Below, one piece after another: positions 1-28,769 of a stretch of DNA of 64,000 nt. Location of the stretch: NCBI GenBank assembly GCA_019925095.2, contig CM034411.1, positions 2,763,001-2,827,000 of the forward strand. Reading direction: 5' to 3'. The position numbers and the translations under genes are program-made. The notes beneath the pieces are model-generated. The model did no database searches and had not been told where the DNA came from. It saw nothing but the letters and a program-made list of their open reading frames with translations. Source of the DNA: Dendrolimus kikuchii (taxonomy: Eukaryota; Arthropoda; Insecta; Lepidoptera; Lasiocampidae). Every line of letters starts with the position of its first letter. Positions within the stretch are counted from its first letter, which is position 1.

Positions 1-150
1 GGGCCAGGAGATTAGGAAGATCGTAGACCCGATCCCAGTGCCATCTATCGATTCCAATTGTAAATCTAAACCATCCCGGGACCCAGTTAAACACAGACAA
101 AAAAATCTACGATTCATTTTTATTTATATAGATAGATAGACATATAATAA
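1..150 (+). repeat. Helitron-like repeat fragment
   Basis: Resembles the sequence at 41090-41260 (GACCCGATCCCAGTGCC, AAACCATCCCGGGACCCA) and ends in TTTTATTTATATAGATAGAT, like the 5' terminus of the Helitron at 59757-60159. Only the part inside the window is visible. Confidence 0.5.
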
Positions 151-474
151 ATTTTGTATATGTTATAAATTATAAAATACTAAATATAACATACATCAAT
201 TCATACTAATGAATATTTCAATCAATAATACTTAGCCTATTGTTAAACACATATTTACGAGTAGCTTGGCGCCATTGTTGGCGAGGTAATGAAAAAGCAA
301 TATTTTTTTAATAAAGTTTTTGTCAAATTTTCTAATGAAAAACTTCTCAAATTTAAAACAAATTTATATAAATTACCTAGAATAGGTATACTAAGAAATT
401 CAGAGTATTTTTTGTTTATTAATTAAAAAAATTACATAGTTCGCCATAGTGCGCTTTAACTTTTTCCACGTATA
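151..474. other. AT-rich intronic or flanking DNA
   Basis: No open frame, hairpin or recognisable repeat apart from AT-rich low-complexity tracts. It precedes the T1 LINE insertion. Confidence 0.5.
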
Positions 475-484
475 TTAGAATTAC

Positions 485-956
485 GTTCAAAAAGATGGAT
501 GGATTGTGTGAAGAATGATATGATGATATGTGGTGTGACAGAAGATGTATGTCAGAGTAGAGGAGTGGGGAAGGAAAAGACATATTGTGAAGACCCCAAA
601 TAATTGAGATATGGTGAAAGAAAAGAGAGTTGGTCTGAAAGAAAGTATCGGGGTGAAGGTAAGGAAAGGAATGCTCCGGTGGTTCGGGCATATGGAAAGA
701 ATGCATGATGAAAGAATGACTAAACAGATATACAATGCAAAAGTGGATGGATGCAGAAGTCGTGGAAGGCCACGACACACCTTCCATGATCAAATTGATC
801 GTGTACTAGCAGAAGGTGATGTCAGGAGCCTTAAGAACAGACGAGCGTGCATGACAAGAGTTATAAATGTCAAAGAAGCAAGTAAGGTGTGTAGTGCCTA
901 TCTCGCAAGGGAACTGGCGTGAAGTTATGTATATATGTATGTATGTAAAAAAGAGG
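485..956 (+). mobile_element. (TATG)n-tailed LINE copy T1, apparently chimeric
   Basis: 5'-truncated LINE end. The frame 611-922 encodes the C-terminal block GMLRWFGHMERMHDERMTKQ followed by the zinc-finger-less tail shared by all T copies. It ends GGAACTGGCGTGAAG plus a TATG tail. The target duplication TTAGAATTAC lies at 475-484 and 957-966. Bases about 485-610 do not belong to the T family but resemble a different retroelement 3' end (compare 11390-11480), inside the same duplication. Confidence 0.8.
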
Positions 957-1029
957 TTAGAATTACTTTATATTCTCTATTGTATCTTGCTAGATTTTGA
1001 AAAAACCGTATCGATAAAGTTGATCAAAT

Positions 1030-1080
1030 AAATTCGTCGTCAGCCAACCGTTGTCCGCTGGACGTAGGCGTCCCCAAGTT
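1030..1080 (-). repeat. RTE-like LINE tail fragment
   Basis: The reverse complement carries the short motif GTCCAGCGGACAACGG-like tail (plus strand CCGTTGTCCGCTGGACGTAG) seen at ends of RTE-type LINEs at 11735 and 12390 in this window. Degenerate. Confidence 0.4.
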
Positions 1081-1264
1081 AATAAATAATATTAGCCTAC
1101 TGTTATGTTCGAGATACTTGTTTTTCACAGAGCAGACGGTATATCACGCTTGGCAGCCGTACCGTTTTCTCCGTTTTGCCTATTGCCTAAGGGATATGAT
1201 GATGAAGCATTCATTACCAGGACTCCAGCTTATGACATCGGAAACAAAATGATCGCGTACTCAC

Positions 1265-17953
<16,689 letters not shown>

Positions 17954-18014
17954 CTGGAGACAATAGAAAATGATTTTAAATTTTGAATAATTTACTGCAC
18001 ATTGGGGAACTTCA

Positions 18015-18105
18015 ATCCACAGCTAGGTGGTAGGACTTTTGCTCGCCTGGATGGCTACCACCCCTGGCCTAGAGTATGCGGCCATAACAATCTTGAGTTG
18101 TAATA
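18015..18105 (+). repeat. Repeat C fragment
   Basis: CCACAGCTAGGTGGTAGGAC to ACAATCTTGAGTTGTA, then replaced by the Penelope-like arm at 18110. Confidence 0.65.
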
Positions 18106-18109
18106 AAAC

Positions 18110-18640
18110 AACGTTTTAACGGTTTTAAGCGGTAATTTAACTTGTTAATTTTAATTATTTAGATTTAATTTTGTTTATGATTATTATTTACTCTATGGGA
18201 GCCGGGGAACCTAATCTAATTTACTAGCGCTTCGCAACATGTTATGGCTTGAAGAGAAGAAGCGGCGCAAGAAACTGTTCAGCAAACATGCCTAGCTCTA
18301 AAAATTTTATATAATATTAAAATGAGTGGAAGGAAAAATAAAAGACATTATCAGTCATATTGGTTTGTGTTCCGTTACACGCAGAAAGAGCTCACAGTGT
18401 CTTGAGGTCTGGCAGCTGGTTTTTGCTGGGTTTGGGTCTTAATAGTTTTGATGATCGGATCCCAAACAGGTGGTACTTGCCAACCATCTTCTCTATTGAA
18501 ATTTGAGTGTTTTTTGATTTCAATAGCCTCACGCATCATTCTAGATATGAAACGATTCTCTTTCGCGAGAATTTGTGGGTTATCGAATCTGATGTAGTGG
18601 TTGGGTCTACTCCAGCTATAAAAAAAAACTTGCATTTTAT
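18110..18640 (-). pseudogene. Penelope-like element fragment with C-terminal coding remnant
   Basis: Left end is the arm AACGTTTTAACGGTTTTAAG. The minus frame 18375-18635 reads SRPNHYIRFDNPQILAKENR, FISRMMREAIEIKKHSNFNR and EDGWQVPPVWDPII, the tail following the GIY-YIG endonuclease domain in arthropod Penelope-like elements (family assignment from memory). The GIY-YIG core itself is absent. Confidence 0.7.
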
Positions 18641-19565
18641 ATTTCTATCTCCTGAACCCTGGAAGGTATCTAAGTGGAACAAAGACGAAAATTTAAGATG
18701 AAAATAAATTGTCATCTATAACTGGTTCTACCTTAGAAGATAATTTTGGTACATCACATACTATATTTTTGCATTCAATCAGATTATTTTAATAATATTT
18801 AAGTTTTCAATTAAATTCGACATAAGAAACACCTAAAGCTACGCACTAAAGTATTACATTAACCATATGAACACAATTTTTTTACTAAAAGTTAATTAAT
18901 CTATTACGTTACAAGCAATATATAAAAGTACTCTGTGGTAATAAGGAAATGTATATACTGTTAGTGCGGAATTAATTTAACGAAACACGTAGAACTTTGA
19001 GAACTGTTATTTGAATTCAGAAATAAGAATACTCGATTCACAGCGGGTTTGCAGTATTTTTTAAACGGCGTTGCCAGTCCAATAAATATTATTAGATTTT
19101 AAATTATGTCGTCAAAATATTAATAATAATTTTAGATTATATCCAAAACTTGCTTAATTTCTAATCACTTCGACAAGAATTCCATAAATAACTGTAAAGC
19201 ACATGATATTAGTTCAAATATTTGCTGTTAGGCGGCGCCACCAGAAAAACTCAACAGATGGTTGCAAAAGTACCTTCATTATTTCAAAATATAAATAACA
19301 GCATTACCATTTATTCTGATTAGTTAATGCACAGATTATTAACAAATATTCATAAAGCACATACTAGTCACTATTACCATACTGGATAGATGGCGTTACT
19401 AGTAACAAATGCTAGTAACAGTACATAGTATGTATTAATACAAAAAGTGAATTTTAACGAAAATTTATTCAAGATATAATATTTAATGAAGAGTTTTGCC
19501 ACTTTCAGTGTTACTTTTCTGGCCGATTATCATTCTTATTCTAATGATTAGAAAATAGATGTGCA
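18641..19565. other. No gene or known repeat recognised
   Basis: Unique-looking AT-rich DNA upstream of channel exon 1. I saw no promoter motif or exon I could defend. Confidence 0.45.
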
Positions 19566-19599
19566 TATCGCGTAGTCGATAATATTTTTATAAATGTAT

Positions 19600-20650
19600 G
19601 TCTCTCAAAACCACAGGCCATAAAAATGGCCCGGACTTTTAAGGCCATGACCGACGATTGTTCCTGTCTACACCATATAAAAATGTATCCAAGCACAAGC
19701 TCCAGTCGGTATAGGACTATGTTATAGGAAATAGCTACGTAGCCGTTTTTTATTGAAAATAAAGTTTATAATTATTGTATGTCTTTGAAGACTGCGGGCC
19801 ATGAAAATGGCTCGGACTTTTGGAGGGCTTACGTGGGATCGTGGGATGCCAGCAGTAGAGGTCCCTTGATAAATTTGATATAAATGTGGCATGACACTGA
19901 CCGGCGATTGTCCCTGTCTATACCATATAAAAATGCACCCTAGGACAAGCCCCGGTCAGTGTAGTGAATCCGTGCAGGAACGGAGAAAGAATACAATTTC
20001 CTGCGGCCCGGCGGCCTGTCGTAAGAGGCGTCTAAACAACCCACAGCTAGGTGGTAGAGTATTACCACCCCTGGTCTAGAGTATGCCGCCATAACAACCT
20101 TGTGTTGTGTTCCGGCATTAGTGACCAGGTTCCAGTCTCCTTTAAGAGAGCAGCAGCGCATTTGTAGCACCTATGGTGTTGCAAATGTCCATAGGCGATG
20201 GTAACCGCTTTCCATCAAGTGGGCCGCCTGCCTGTCTGCTGAACTCCTGCAATAAAAAATAAAATAAAAATAAAGTGAATGAGAACAAAAGGTACCGGGC
20301 TATTGGGATGAACTGCTAGTGGAGTTTATCCCAATAGCCCGAGTTACAGCTCGGGAACTACGGATACTATGGCGTCTGCCCGTCGCACTGTTCAAGGAAC
20401 ATGGAAAAATGGGCAGACGGTGACACTCACTGCATGGATCCCTACCAAGTTTGACGAGGCGCAACATGGGTGTGCGTGGCTAAGGGGTGACTGCAGGTTC
20501 ACCGAAGCTACTTCCGACGTTATGCTATTTATCACTTCCACCCCTGGAGCTTGAGTCTTAGCTCTAGCGATCTCCAGTCCGCGTCGGCTGGCTAAGGCAA
20601 GCAGGAGGCGGGGGCCTTGCCTTGGCTCCCGAAGTCAGGTCCGAGGTGAC
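19600..20650 (+). repeat. Repeat E copy, partly doubled, split by repeat C
   Basis: A partial 5' unit (19600-19740) is followed by a second start (19795), then E sequence to 19969, a C insertion, and E resuming at 20281 up to GGGGGCCTTGCC at about 20610. All stems of E are recognisable. Confidence 0.75.
19970..20273 (+). repeat. Repeat C copy inserted in E, with target duplication
   Basis: Full-length C (CCGTGCAGGAACGG to CTCCTGCAATAAAAAATAA). The 7 bp AGTGAAT occurs at 19963-19969 and 20274-20280. The uninterrupted E copy at 13855 serves as the empty site. Confidence 0.85.
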
Positions 20651-20759
20651 GCTACTCACTACACACTACACACGCTAGTGTTACTGATAAGATTTTTGCA
20701 TAAATGGTTAATTTAAGAACAAAAAACCAATTAAATATATTTAGAGTTCAACATCTACT

Positions 20760-20970
20760 TGTCTTATTCTGTACTACGCTCTCCAAGCGGTCGAGCCAAG
20801 CTCCCGCTGATTAAAAAACAGTTTTTTTTTTTATAACGCAGGGGAATGTCTTTGGACACCATCCTCGGGTCCTTCGGGGAAGGGCCAAAATGCAGACATA
20901 AGGGCCTTACCCCATCCAACACCATACCCAACATCGATGCACCATTTAACCTCCAAGAAACCTCCATCGG
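20760..20970 (-). repeat. Interspersed repeat fragment
   Basis: TTTTTTATAACGCAGGGGAA...GACACCATCCTCGGG is shared with 63590-63680 (TTGATGACGCAGGAGGAATT, GACACCACCCTCGGG). Class unknown; strand arbitrary. Confidence 0.4.
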
Positions 20971-20999
20971 ATACATCTGATTAATGCATAGTGTTAATT

Positions 21000-21430
21000 A
21001 AGTACTTAATTCATTTAAATCGAAATATATGTGAGAGAAGTCGCGAAGTAATCCTAGTGATAAAGCATCCATCATCTCTGTAATCCATGGAAAACGTGGA
21101 ACTCGATTTTTGATTGCAGCAGTTTATTACTCTCGTAAAAATCATTCCGGCGGCAGTCAGTAAAATTGAGTTATAAACAATACCCGCATTGTTAGTGGAA
21201 CGAATGATTTTGCGTGTGGGAGGTGGGCAGACATTATAAAAATACAATTAACTGGATGTCCGTCAAACAATAGTATGTTGATAGTACATTAACCTTCAAA
21301 AAGTCGTGCGTGGCGCATTAACGAAAGGGGTTTATTTTGGCTGAGAATGCTTAGAATTGTGCCTTCATAGGATTAAATCGGAGAAGATTTGTCGTCCCCA
21401 TTCAAAACTCTCTAATTTTTATTATGGTAT
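21000..21430. other. No feature recognised
   Basis: AT-rich unique-looking DNA. Short frames only. Confidence 0.4.
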
Positions 21431-21434
21431 AGGG

Positions 21435-21565
21435 TTTGCGTTTGATAGCTATCTCACCTGATGTTAAGTGACGATGTGTGTGACTAGAGCACGCTTACGA
21501 AAGTGGTTACCATCGCCTATGGACATTTACTACACAAAAAGTGCTACATATGTGCTGCTGCTCTT
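21435..21565 (-). repeat. Degenerate repeat C fragment
   Basis: CGAAAGTGGTTACCATCGCC, TATGGACATTTAC, GTGCTACATATGTGCTGCTG match C. Confidence 0.55.
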
Positions 21566-21759
21566 ACCTAGTAGATATCTATTCACTCGTAACTGAAAGA
21601 TCTACTGTAATCGAGGAATATAGACTCCGGTAAATTGTTTCACTCGATAGCGGTGTGCAAAAGAAAGGTGGAGGCAAAACGTTAGGTTCTAAAGCAATGG
21701 TATATCTACCGTGTAACGATGACGCAAACCGATGCGTTTAATTGTCCGATGCTAAAACA

Positions 21760-22140
21760 TGGTTGGGAGAACTAAGTCGTCAGATTCCATAACACACTCT
21801 CAAAGTATATCCGATAGAAATACGAGATACAACAGAGAGATCTCTACTTCAGACATAAGTTTGATCCTACTCTCATCCACTAGCGACCGAGAGATATTAG
21901 TGGGACCAGTGTATCTGCCATCATCGATACAGTCATCCACATAGTAATGAATGTTCTCTATAGACAACAGAGCATTAAAATATGTAGGATGAAGAGTTTC
22001 GGTCACAACACACAACCTTGAGACAGACACATCAGCATTGATAGTCTTGGTGGTTGAGGAGCAATCGCCGACAGAGAATTTGAAGCCTCTTGGGTATCCT
22101 GCGTCATGGTAGCTTCGTGAGAAATATATGCTTTAGGCGT
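21760..22140 (-). pseudogene. LINE reverse transcriptase fragment, degenerate
   Basis: The minus strand reads YPRGFKFSVGDCSSTTKTIN ADVSVS, then ENIHYYVDDCIDDGRYTGP and RIKLMSEVEISLLYL. YVDD occupies the place of the catalytic YADD/FADD box of a CR1/jockey-type RT, with GDAVYTG-like spacing after it. Stops and a frame change follow. Confidence 0.6.
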
Positions 22141-22990
22141 CGAATTATAGGTAACACTGATTGTCGCCTAAACACGCGTCAGTTTTTCCCGTGTACTGAA
22201 TTATTGGATCAGGACATAATCTAATGTTTTTACGCTGGAATGCTCAAGTCATACTCAAATGACTGCGTGCGCAGCTTATGATGTATATATGCCAGGAACA
22301 GCGTACGTAAGTCGCCTCTAGCATCTGAGAAAACCACTATATATATATTTATGCATTGTCTTAATAAGTATTCTTCGGTCGAGTACTGCGTCAAGCCGTA
22401 TGCAGCCTATATCAGACCACCGCCTTAAAGTCCATTTATTGACAAATTGGCCAGCCTTAACACCCCAATTGTGACGTGAGTGACCCCAGTCTCACGCACC
22501 GGGTTGGCAATAAAATTCCAGAAACGGCATTCGCGTCGCTGCCGCGGGCTAGACCTCTGGTGGGAGGTGTAAAGTTAGGAAGCTACTCGAAATCACAACG
22601 CAAATTGATAACGGGTAAAAAAATTCGACTCTTTCCTTCCAGCCGGTCCCTCATACAGATACGTCACCAAGTGCTGGTTAAGAATTATTGGTACGTGCAG
22701 AGACAGACGGACAATTTGCGACAACCCGCATATCAAATGTAAAACTATCTATTCCGTTAGCACCTACGCTACCGAAACGTATTACTGGCTATCAGAATGA
22801 AATCTCTCGGCCTTAATGTAAACATTGAACCCAATATAAACACATGCCGAGATCAGTAACAGCCGTCCCGCTGCGTCAAGACGCCGAGTCAATTCCTAAC
22901 TAAATAAATCTGAAACATTCATGTCTACAGTACGATTTAGAAGGTTACAAGAATTTGATTATTCATGTTAAACACATTGTTGATATGGAC
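22141..22990. other. No feature recognised
   Basis: Possibly more decayed LINE, but I cannot support it. The 88-codon plus frame 22476-22742 has no known motif. Confidence 0.35.
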
Positions 22991-22994
22991 AATT

Positions 22995-23110
22995 GCTGGG
23001 TATGGTAGAACCATCGCTGTCAGCCAAATGTTGTCCACTGCTGGAGGTTGACCTCTCCAAGTTTAGGCCACCAGCTCTGATCCTCCGCCGCTCTCATTCA
23101 ACCGAGTGGG
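22995..23110 (-). repeat. RTE-like LINE tail fragment
   Basis: The complement contains GACCTCCAGCAGTGGACAAC, the RTE-type ending, and a GAGCGGCGGAGGATCAGAGC block. Confidence 0.45.
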
Positions 23111-23463
23111 CCATCTGCATGCATGGAGCGTGCATGCATCTAGAAGATACCTGTTCACGCGAGAGTCGAGACTTCAAAACACTTAAATTGTGTTTTCATC
23201 CATATCATCCACACCAATACCATATTAGAAGCCAGCAGCGTGTTGGCATCGCTTCTGGTGTTGCAAATGTCTATAAGCAAAGATTCGATTTAGATGAGCT
23301 GTTCATCTCTTTGGCGAGTTCAGGCCAGATTTTTTTTTTTACAATTTCGTAGCCATTTTGGTAATATCCGAACCCTTATTTCTGACATTTCCGTCTGTCC
23401 ATCTGTCTGTCACACTCATTTTTATTATAAATTATGGGTGATGACAGAAGTGTATATATCTTA

Positions 23464-23672
23464 TCTTAATATATATAAATTACGTGTCACGTTGTTTGTC
23501 CGCGATGGACTCCTAAACTACTTGACCGATTTTAATCAAATTTGCACACCGTGTGCAGTTTGATCCGACTTGAAAGATAGGATAGCTTACATTTGGACCC
23601 GGTAGGTGGCGGTACAATCGGGTTCTAAATTTTATTTCTTCAGGGCAGAACAACGTCTGCCGGGACAGCTAG
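23464..23672 (+). mobile_element. Non-autonomous Helitron, complete
   Basis: Starts TCTTAATATATATAAATT after an A and ends CTAG before a T, the expected A/T insertion site. The 3' hairpin GGCAGA-ACAACG-TCTGCC stands 6 nt before CTAG. No coding. Copies at 27484-27672 and 39624-39817. Confidence 0.85.
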
Positions 23673-23697
23673 TAGTTTATATGGTGCTATAATGTTC

Positions 23698-24063
23698 GTA
23701 ATACCGAAGTAAAAAAGAGAGTTGGTCTGAAAGAGAGTGTCGGGGTGAAGGTAACGAAAGGAATGCTCCGGTGGTTCGGGCATGTGGAAAGAATGCATGA
23801 TGAAAGAATGACAAAACAGATATACAATGCAAAAGTGGATGGATGCAGAAGTCGTAGAAGGCCACGACACACCTTCCATGATCAAATTGATCGTATACTA
23901 GCAGAAGGTGATGTCAGGAGCCTTAAGAACAGACGAGCGTGCATGACAAGAACTATGAATGTCAAAGAAGCGAGTGAGGTGTATAAGAACAAGCCTGAAT
24001 GGCGCTCTGTTGTTCGTGCCTACACCGCAAGGGAACTGGCGTAAAGCTATGTATGTATGTATG
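23698..24063 (+). mobile_element. (TATG)n-tailed LINE copy T4
   Basis: Target duplication TATAATGTTC at 23688-23697 and 24064-24073. The frame 23745-24044 (99 codons) is intact from GMLRWFGHVERMHDERMTKQ to YTARELA. Inserted 16 bp from a Helitron end. Confidence 0.9.
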
Positions 24064-24119
24064 TATAATGTTCTAGTAAAACTTTTATTCATCTATTAAA
24101 TTAGTATCTTTCATTATTA

Positions 24120-25000
24120 TTATTTTTACCTTTAGAGTGCAGTAGAAAGGCTGGTGACCCACTTGATGACAAGTAGTTATCGTCACTAATGGAAATTTAA
24201 TTTTGCAACATCTATAATTATGAACGGAGCGCTTTTGGTTCATTTTCATCATTGTTACCACAGCAGAATGAGTATTTGCCGGAGTCTGTCTTTCCTGATA
24301 CCTACAACCTGGATGTCTTCAAGGCTCGTGTGGTAGATTAGGGTAAGTGTGCTTCATCTTAGATCTTAACTCCACTCTACATCGGGCAGATCATCAAATG
24401 CGAATCTTTTAAAAAAAGCTAACAAGGTGTTTTTGGGACATCTAGTTGGAACGAAGTTCTGCTAAAAATTCTTAAAATTCTCAAAAAGTATCAAAACGTT
24501 TCAAAAAGCTTTTATAAGTATTGAAAAGTATCGAAAATCTTTGAAAAATATCGAAGATAACAAACAAGTTTTATCAAAAAATTATATGTGTAGAAACACA
24601 TAAACAAACAAATTGTATCAAAATATAGGTTGTATCAAAAATAGCAAATTATATAAAAACATATGCACATGACAACGCCTAAATGCGGGTGAATAACAAC
24701 GGCGATAACAACACTTACAATTTTTAAATCAGCTTATATTAAACTAATAGATATTATTATATCTTATTTCATTGCGTTAAAGTTCGAAATTGTATAATAA
24801 TATACACCGGTCAGCATTTTTCGTTTCAGTTACACTTTTTTCCGAGTAACGTGCGATAAGGAACTTTGTTCTAAAATCGCGCTGCTGGCCTTGAAGAGAG
24901 AACCGGAACTTAGATAATTAATGCCGAAACATAACTCAAGGGTGTTATGGCGGCTTACTCTAGACCAAGGTTAGCTGTCCATCCATCATTAATTAATACA
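24120..25000. repeat. Repeat scraps and A-rich degenerate tandem tract
   Basis: 24140-24200 and 24885-24975 are degenerate C fragments. 24415-24660 is A-rich with loosely repeated AAAAGTATCAAAA-type words. No gene. Confidence 0.45.
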
Positions 25001-25400
25001 TTAATTTTAATTGTTTCTTAACTTAATTATCAATTAAGCTCTCCGAGTGCAAACTTTTGTGTCTAAATCAGATACGAGTACTAATTATACAGAAAATATT
25101 TTTGTACATACGCTATTTTTAAACACGATACATCACGGACATATCAAAACAAACTTTTTTGAGAATTTGTTTCTTTTGTTACAAACAAAGCGTTAACTGC
25201 CGGATCGTTTTTCATGTTTTACACCCGTATCAAAGAATACCACCTGTTTGCGACAGGCTAATTTATACTTCTGCTTCTGATAATAGGCAATATATAACTA
25301 CCTATCTGATAATAGGATAATAAGACAAGCCAAATCCTTCCAGTGTTTCAAAAATCAGGTTCAAAAGCATTACTTTCCTTTATGTATAATAAACAATTCC

Positions 25401-25703
25401 TTTTTTTTATGTCAGGAGCTCAGCAGACAGGCAGACGGCCCACTTTATGGAAAGCGGTTACCATCGCCTATGGACATTTGCAACACCAAAGGTGCTACAA
25501 AGGCGCTGCTGCTCTCTTAAGAATCACTGGAACCTGGTCTCTAATGCCAGAACACAACACAAGGTTGTTATGGCGGCATACTCTGGACCAGGGGTGGTCG
25601 CCATCCAGTCGAGCAATTACCCTACCACCTGGCTTGTTTTGTCGCCTCTCACGACAGGCCGCCCGGCCGTAGGAATTTGTATTCTTTCTCCGTTCCTGCA
25701 CGG
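25401..25703 (-). repeat. Repeat C copy, near full length
   Basis: TCAGGAGCTCAGCAGACAGG at left to CCGTTCCTGCACGG at right. The 109- and 156-codon frames across it are chance. Confidence 0.85.
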
Positions 25704-25829
25704 ATCATATAATCGCATCATATCATTCCTAATACATTGTAGTATATATAGTTTAACATTATATTGTTATATGTATATATACTTGTGTGTATACGTATGT
25801 GTAGGTATATCTTTATATTGTCTTTGTAC

Positions 25830-26268
25830 TGTTACAACTTATCCCCCCGACAAAGACAAATTCCACGAAGCAGGCCATTACCTGTCGGTATTTGAACCAA
25901 TTGTAATACCTTTATGATTGTCTTCTTTTGTTTACTTATCTATTGGTTATTGTGGAGAACAGCGTATTGTAAAATTAGTCAGGTGTGCGGATTACGATTT
26001 TTAGGAAATTAAGTCGACGCTACGAGCGGGCACACTTGTATTTGTGAAGTATAAAACGACGGCAGCATGGAGAGAGGAGGCAGTCAAAGCGATAACACAA
26101 GCAACGCAAAACGTGTGTACATTTAGTGACGGACTTTGCGTGTGTTATTGAATTGTGCATTACATTGTCCGGTTATATTTGTACCTGTGTTATACGTGTT
26201 TGTATAGTTCTAATAAATTCTATAGTAATTCCAACGGAATTTTAATTCGAGTCCCATAAATCGTAACA
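25830..26268 (+). mobile_element. Solo LTR, 439 bp
   Basis: Starts TGTTAC and ends GTAACA, a perfect 6 bp inverted end pair with TG...CA. Target duplication GTAC at 25826-25829 and 26269-26272. Inside are a TATAAAACG box and AATAAATTC downstream of it. No gag or pol adjoins. Same family as 60495-60995, 38739-39441 and 46640-46913. Confidence 0.85.
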
Positions 26269-26334
26269 GTACTTATATGTATTATGTATACTTATCATTT
26301 ATAAACTGCACCACCATCGTTATTAAAATCTATT

Positions 26335-26870
26335 ACCCCGACCAAGGTTTGTCTGAAAGAGATCGCTATTTAGCGATAAGGCCACCCGTTGTACTATCTA
26401 TCTCTTTTTTTTGACATAATATATTTCAAAATTATAAATTACACTAAATATAAAGTATGCAAAAATCGCTGCCAGAGGGAGGCATGCCCAGAAGGTTGGC
26501 TGCATTACCACGCTGTATGGCAATGCTGATTCGTTGCGCGAAATACGAACCAGCCTTCTGATCACGGGTATCGAAGAGTTTCTTACAAAATTTCTTTAAA
26601 GAAACCCTTTGTTGATGGACCCCACGGACCTTAAGCTTCAACATCCTAGGGTTCCATATTTGCGCCGTTTGAGATCTTCAGCTGCAAAAGAATAAGTGAC
26701 AATCTATCCGGCCTCTTGCCATAGTCGCGCACCAAGTCACTTATCTCTAGGATGGCTGGTATATTGAGCCTGACGTGGCGAGATCTTCGGCCAACACTAT
26801 GTAAGCATGATAGATAGATAGTGTAGCATGCTTTGGTGTACAATAAAGTGTTGTCTATCTATGTATCTAG
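26335..26870 (+). repeat. LINE 3' end split by a LINE F fragment
   Basis: 26340-26400 has the stem TCGCTATTTAGCGATAAGG. 26812-26870 has GGTGTACAATAAAGTG plus a CTATCTATC tail. Between them (26440-26811, minus) lies an F fragment (ISDLVRDYGKRPDRLSLI and an R...SIAIQRGNAANLLG frame). Compare the unsplit end at 31683-31800. Confidence 0.65.
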
Positions 26871-27073
26871 GCATTGATCCATAAACGTTTAGCTTACTGT
26901 TCTGTTGTTAGTTATTGTTGTTCAATTCGCCACGATGTAAAGCAAAGGTACTTATTCCATACTGCCTAGTCCGATGTTATTAATTCAGTAACAGCTCAGT
27001 CATGGTAGGATGGTAGAAGTATGCTGGAATCATGACTTTATATTACTTCATAAATAGCTCGAACAAAATCTTT

Positions 27074-27307
27074 GCCAGGTGGTAGGGCATTTGCCCGACT
27101 GGAGGATGGCTACCACCCCTGGCTTAAAGTATGTCGTCATAACAACCTTGAGTTGTGTTCCGGCATTAGTGACCAGGTTCCAGTCTCCCTTAAGAGAGCA
27201 GCAGCGCCTGTATAGCACCTTTCGTGTTGCAAATGTTTATAGGCGATGGTAACCGCTTTCCATCAAGTGGGCCGTCTGCCTGTCTGTTGAACTCCTGCAA
27301 TAAAAAA
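27074..27307 (+). repeat. Repeat C copy, truncated
   Basis: Starts GCCAGGTGGTAGGGCATTTG and ends CTCCTGCAATAAAAAAA. Confidence 0.82.
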
Positions 27308-27402
27308 ATCTAGACGTATTCTATGTTACGTAAGATGATAAGAAATAGTATAGCAGAATCAGGGGCATAGTAGCTACCGCCTTATCAGCCGCAACAATGA
27401 TA

Positions 27403-27429
27403 CGGGGCCCCCAGGGTACAGGGGCCCCG
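27403..27429. repeat. GC-rich hairpin
   Basis: CGGGGCCCC (27403-27411) pairs perfectly with GGGGCCCCG (27421-27429), 9 nt loop. Confidence 0.6.
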
Positions 27430-27483
27430 AAAATGCGTAAGCAAAAATTCTTAAAATGTTATCCACAATCTTTTATAGGTTAA

Positions 27484-27672
27484 CTAGCTGTCCCGGCAGA
27501 CGTTGTTCTGCCCTGAAGAAATAAAATTTAGAACCCGATTCCAGCGCCACCTACCGGGTCCAAATGTAAGCTATCCTATCTTTCAAGTTGGATCAAACTG
27601 CACACGTTGTGCAAGTAGTTTAGGAGTCCATCGCGGACAAACAACGTGACACGTAATTTATATATATTAAGA
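27484..27672 (-). mobile_element. Non-autonomous Helitron, complete
   Basis: On the minus strand it starts TCTTAATATATATAAATT after A and ends CTAG before T, with the same GGCAGA/TCTGCC hairpin. 189 bp, a shorter relative of 23464-23672. Confidence 0.85.
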
Positions 27673-27891
27673 TAACAATTTTGAGAATAACTGCTAGCTC
27701 AACAGGAACGGCTATCAGACTAGTCATTAATGTCTATAGAGAAAGAAAATCTAGAAAAACTGAAATCGTCTTCAGCTATGGATGATCTGATATATAACTT
27801 TTCCGAAAAATGGGAGAAAAGTGTGTCTTTGATTTGAAATGTTCAACTAACTTAGCTCCTAGGAGCATTTAGTACAAGTAATTACTTATAA

Positions 27892-28740
27892 TCTATACTA
27901 ATATTATAAAGCTGAGGAGTTTGTTTGTTTGTTGAAACGCGCTAATCTCAGGAACCGCTGGTCCGATTTGAAAAATTCTTTCAGTGTTGAATAGTACATT
28001 TATCGAGGAAGGAAGGAAGGAAGCTATATTATATTTTCAAAAAAAATTAGGGATCCTTACTAGAAGTCCAATAATGCAACCCAAGGTGTAAAAAAATGAC
28101 CTGAAAAAATCCTTACACGGCGTACGCTGGGAGAACTATTGATTATAGAACAAAACAATCTACTACCACCTTGCAGAACATATAATTGTCTACAAAAAAT
28201 ATCGCGTAACCATATGTCTAACTATTGTAGTTATCTCACAATAAGTGTTTTCTTTTATTTTTTTAAATAATTAAAATGCCGACGCTTCAAAAATTCTTTA
28301 TTTTGTACCATGGTATTAATCCTTATTAAAACAAATTACTCCATATTCAAGACAAATTCAATACTTTTCTAGAACTTTTTGAATTATTCAATTCGGACGT
28401 TTCTTTCAAAAGATATCGCGATATTTAAAATGTAAGTATTAGTGTCGTAGCCAAATATACTAATATTGTTTGATTGAACGCGCTAATCTCAGGAACTACT
28501 GGTCTGATTTGAAAAATTCTTTCAGTGTTAGGTAGCCCATTTATCGAGGAAGGCTATAGGCTATATATCATCACGCTAAGACCAATAGGAGAGGAGCACC
28601 AATGAAGAATGTTTCAACATCGGAGGGTTTGGAAAGCAAAGTCCACGTGGACGACGTCGCGGGCACAGCTATGTTAGATAATTCCTTCATTGCATCCCAG
28701 TGATCCAAGCAAATAACCGACGCGTCCGTTCGCGTGGCTA
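27892..28740 (+). repeat. Helitron-like repeats, two related starts
   Basis: 27892 begins TCTATACTAATATTATAAAG after an A. The following ATCTCAGGAAC and GATTTGAAAAATTCTTTCAG recur at 28480-28560 and, in reverse, at 61605-61830. A (GGAA)n run lies at 28008-28022. The 3' end was not pinned down. Confidence 0.55.
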
Positions 28741-28769
28741 ATCGCTAGGCTCATAGATAATACATATAT

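Noticed and set aside
25343..25917. 109- and 156-codon frames
   Set aside because: They run through repeat C, whose copies do not preserve any frame.
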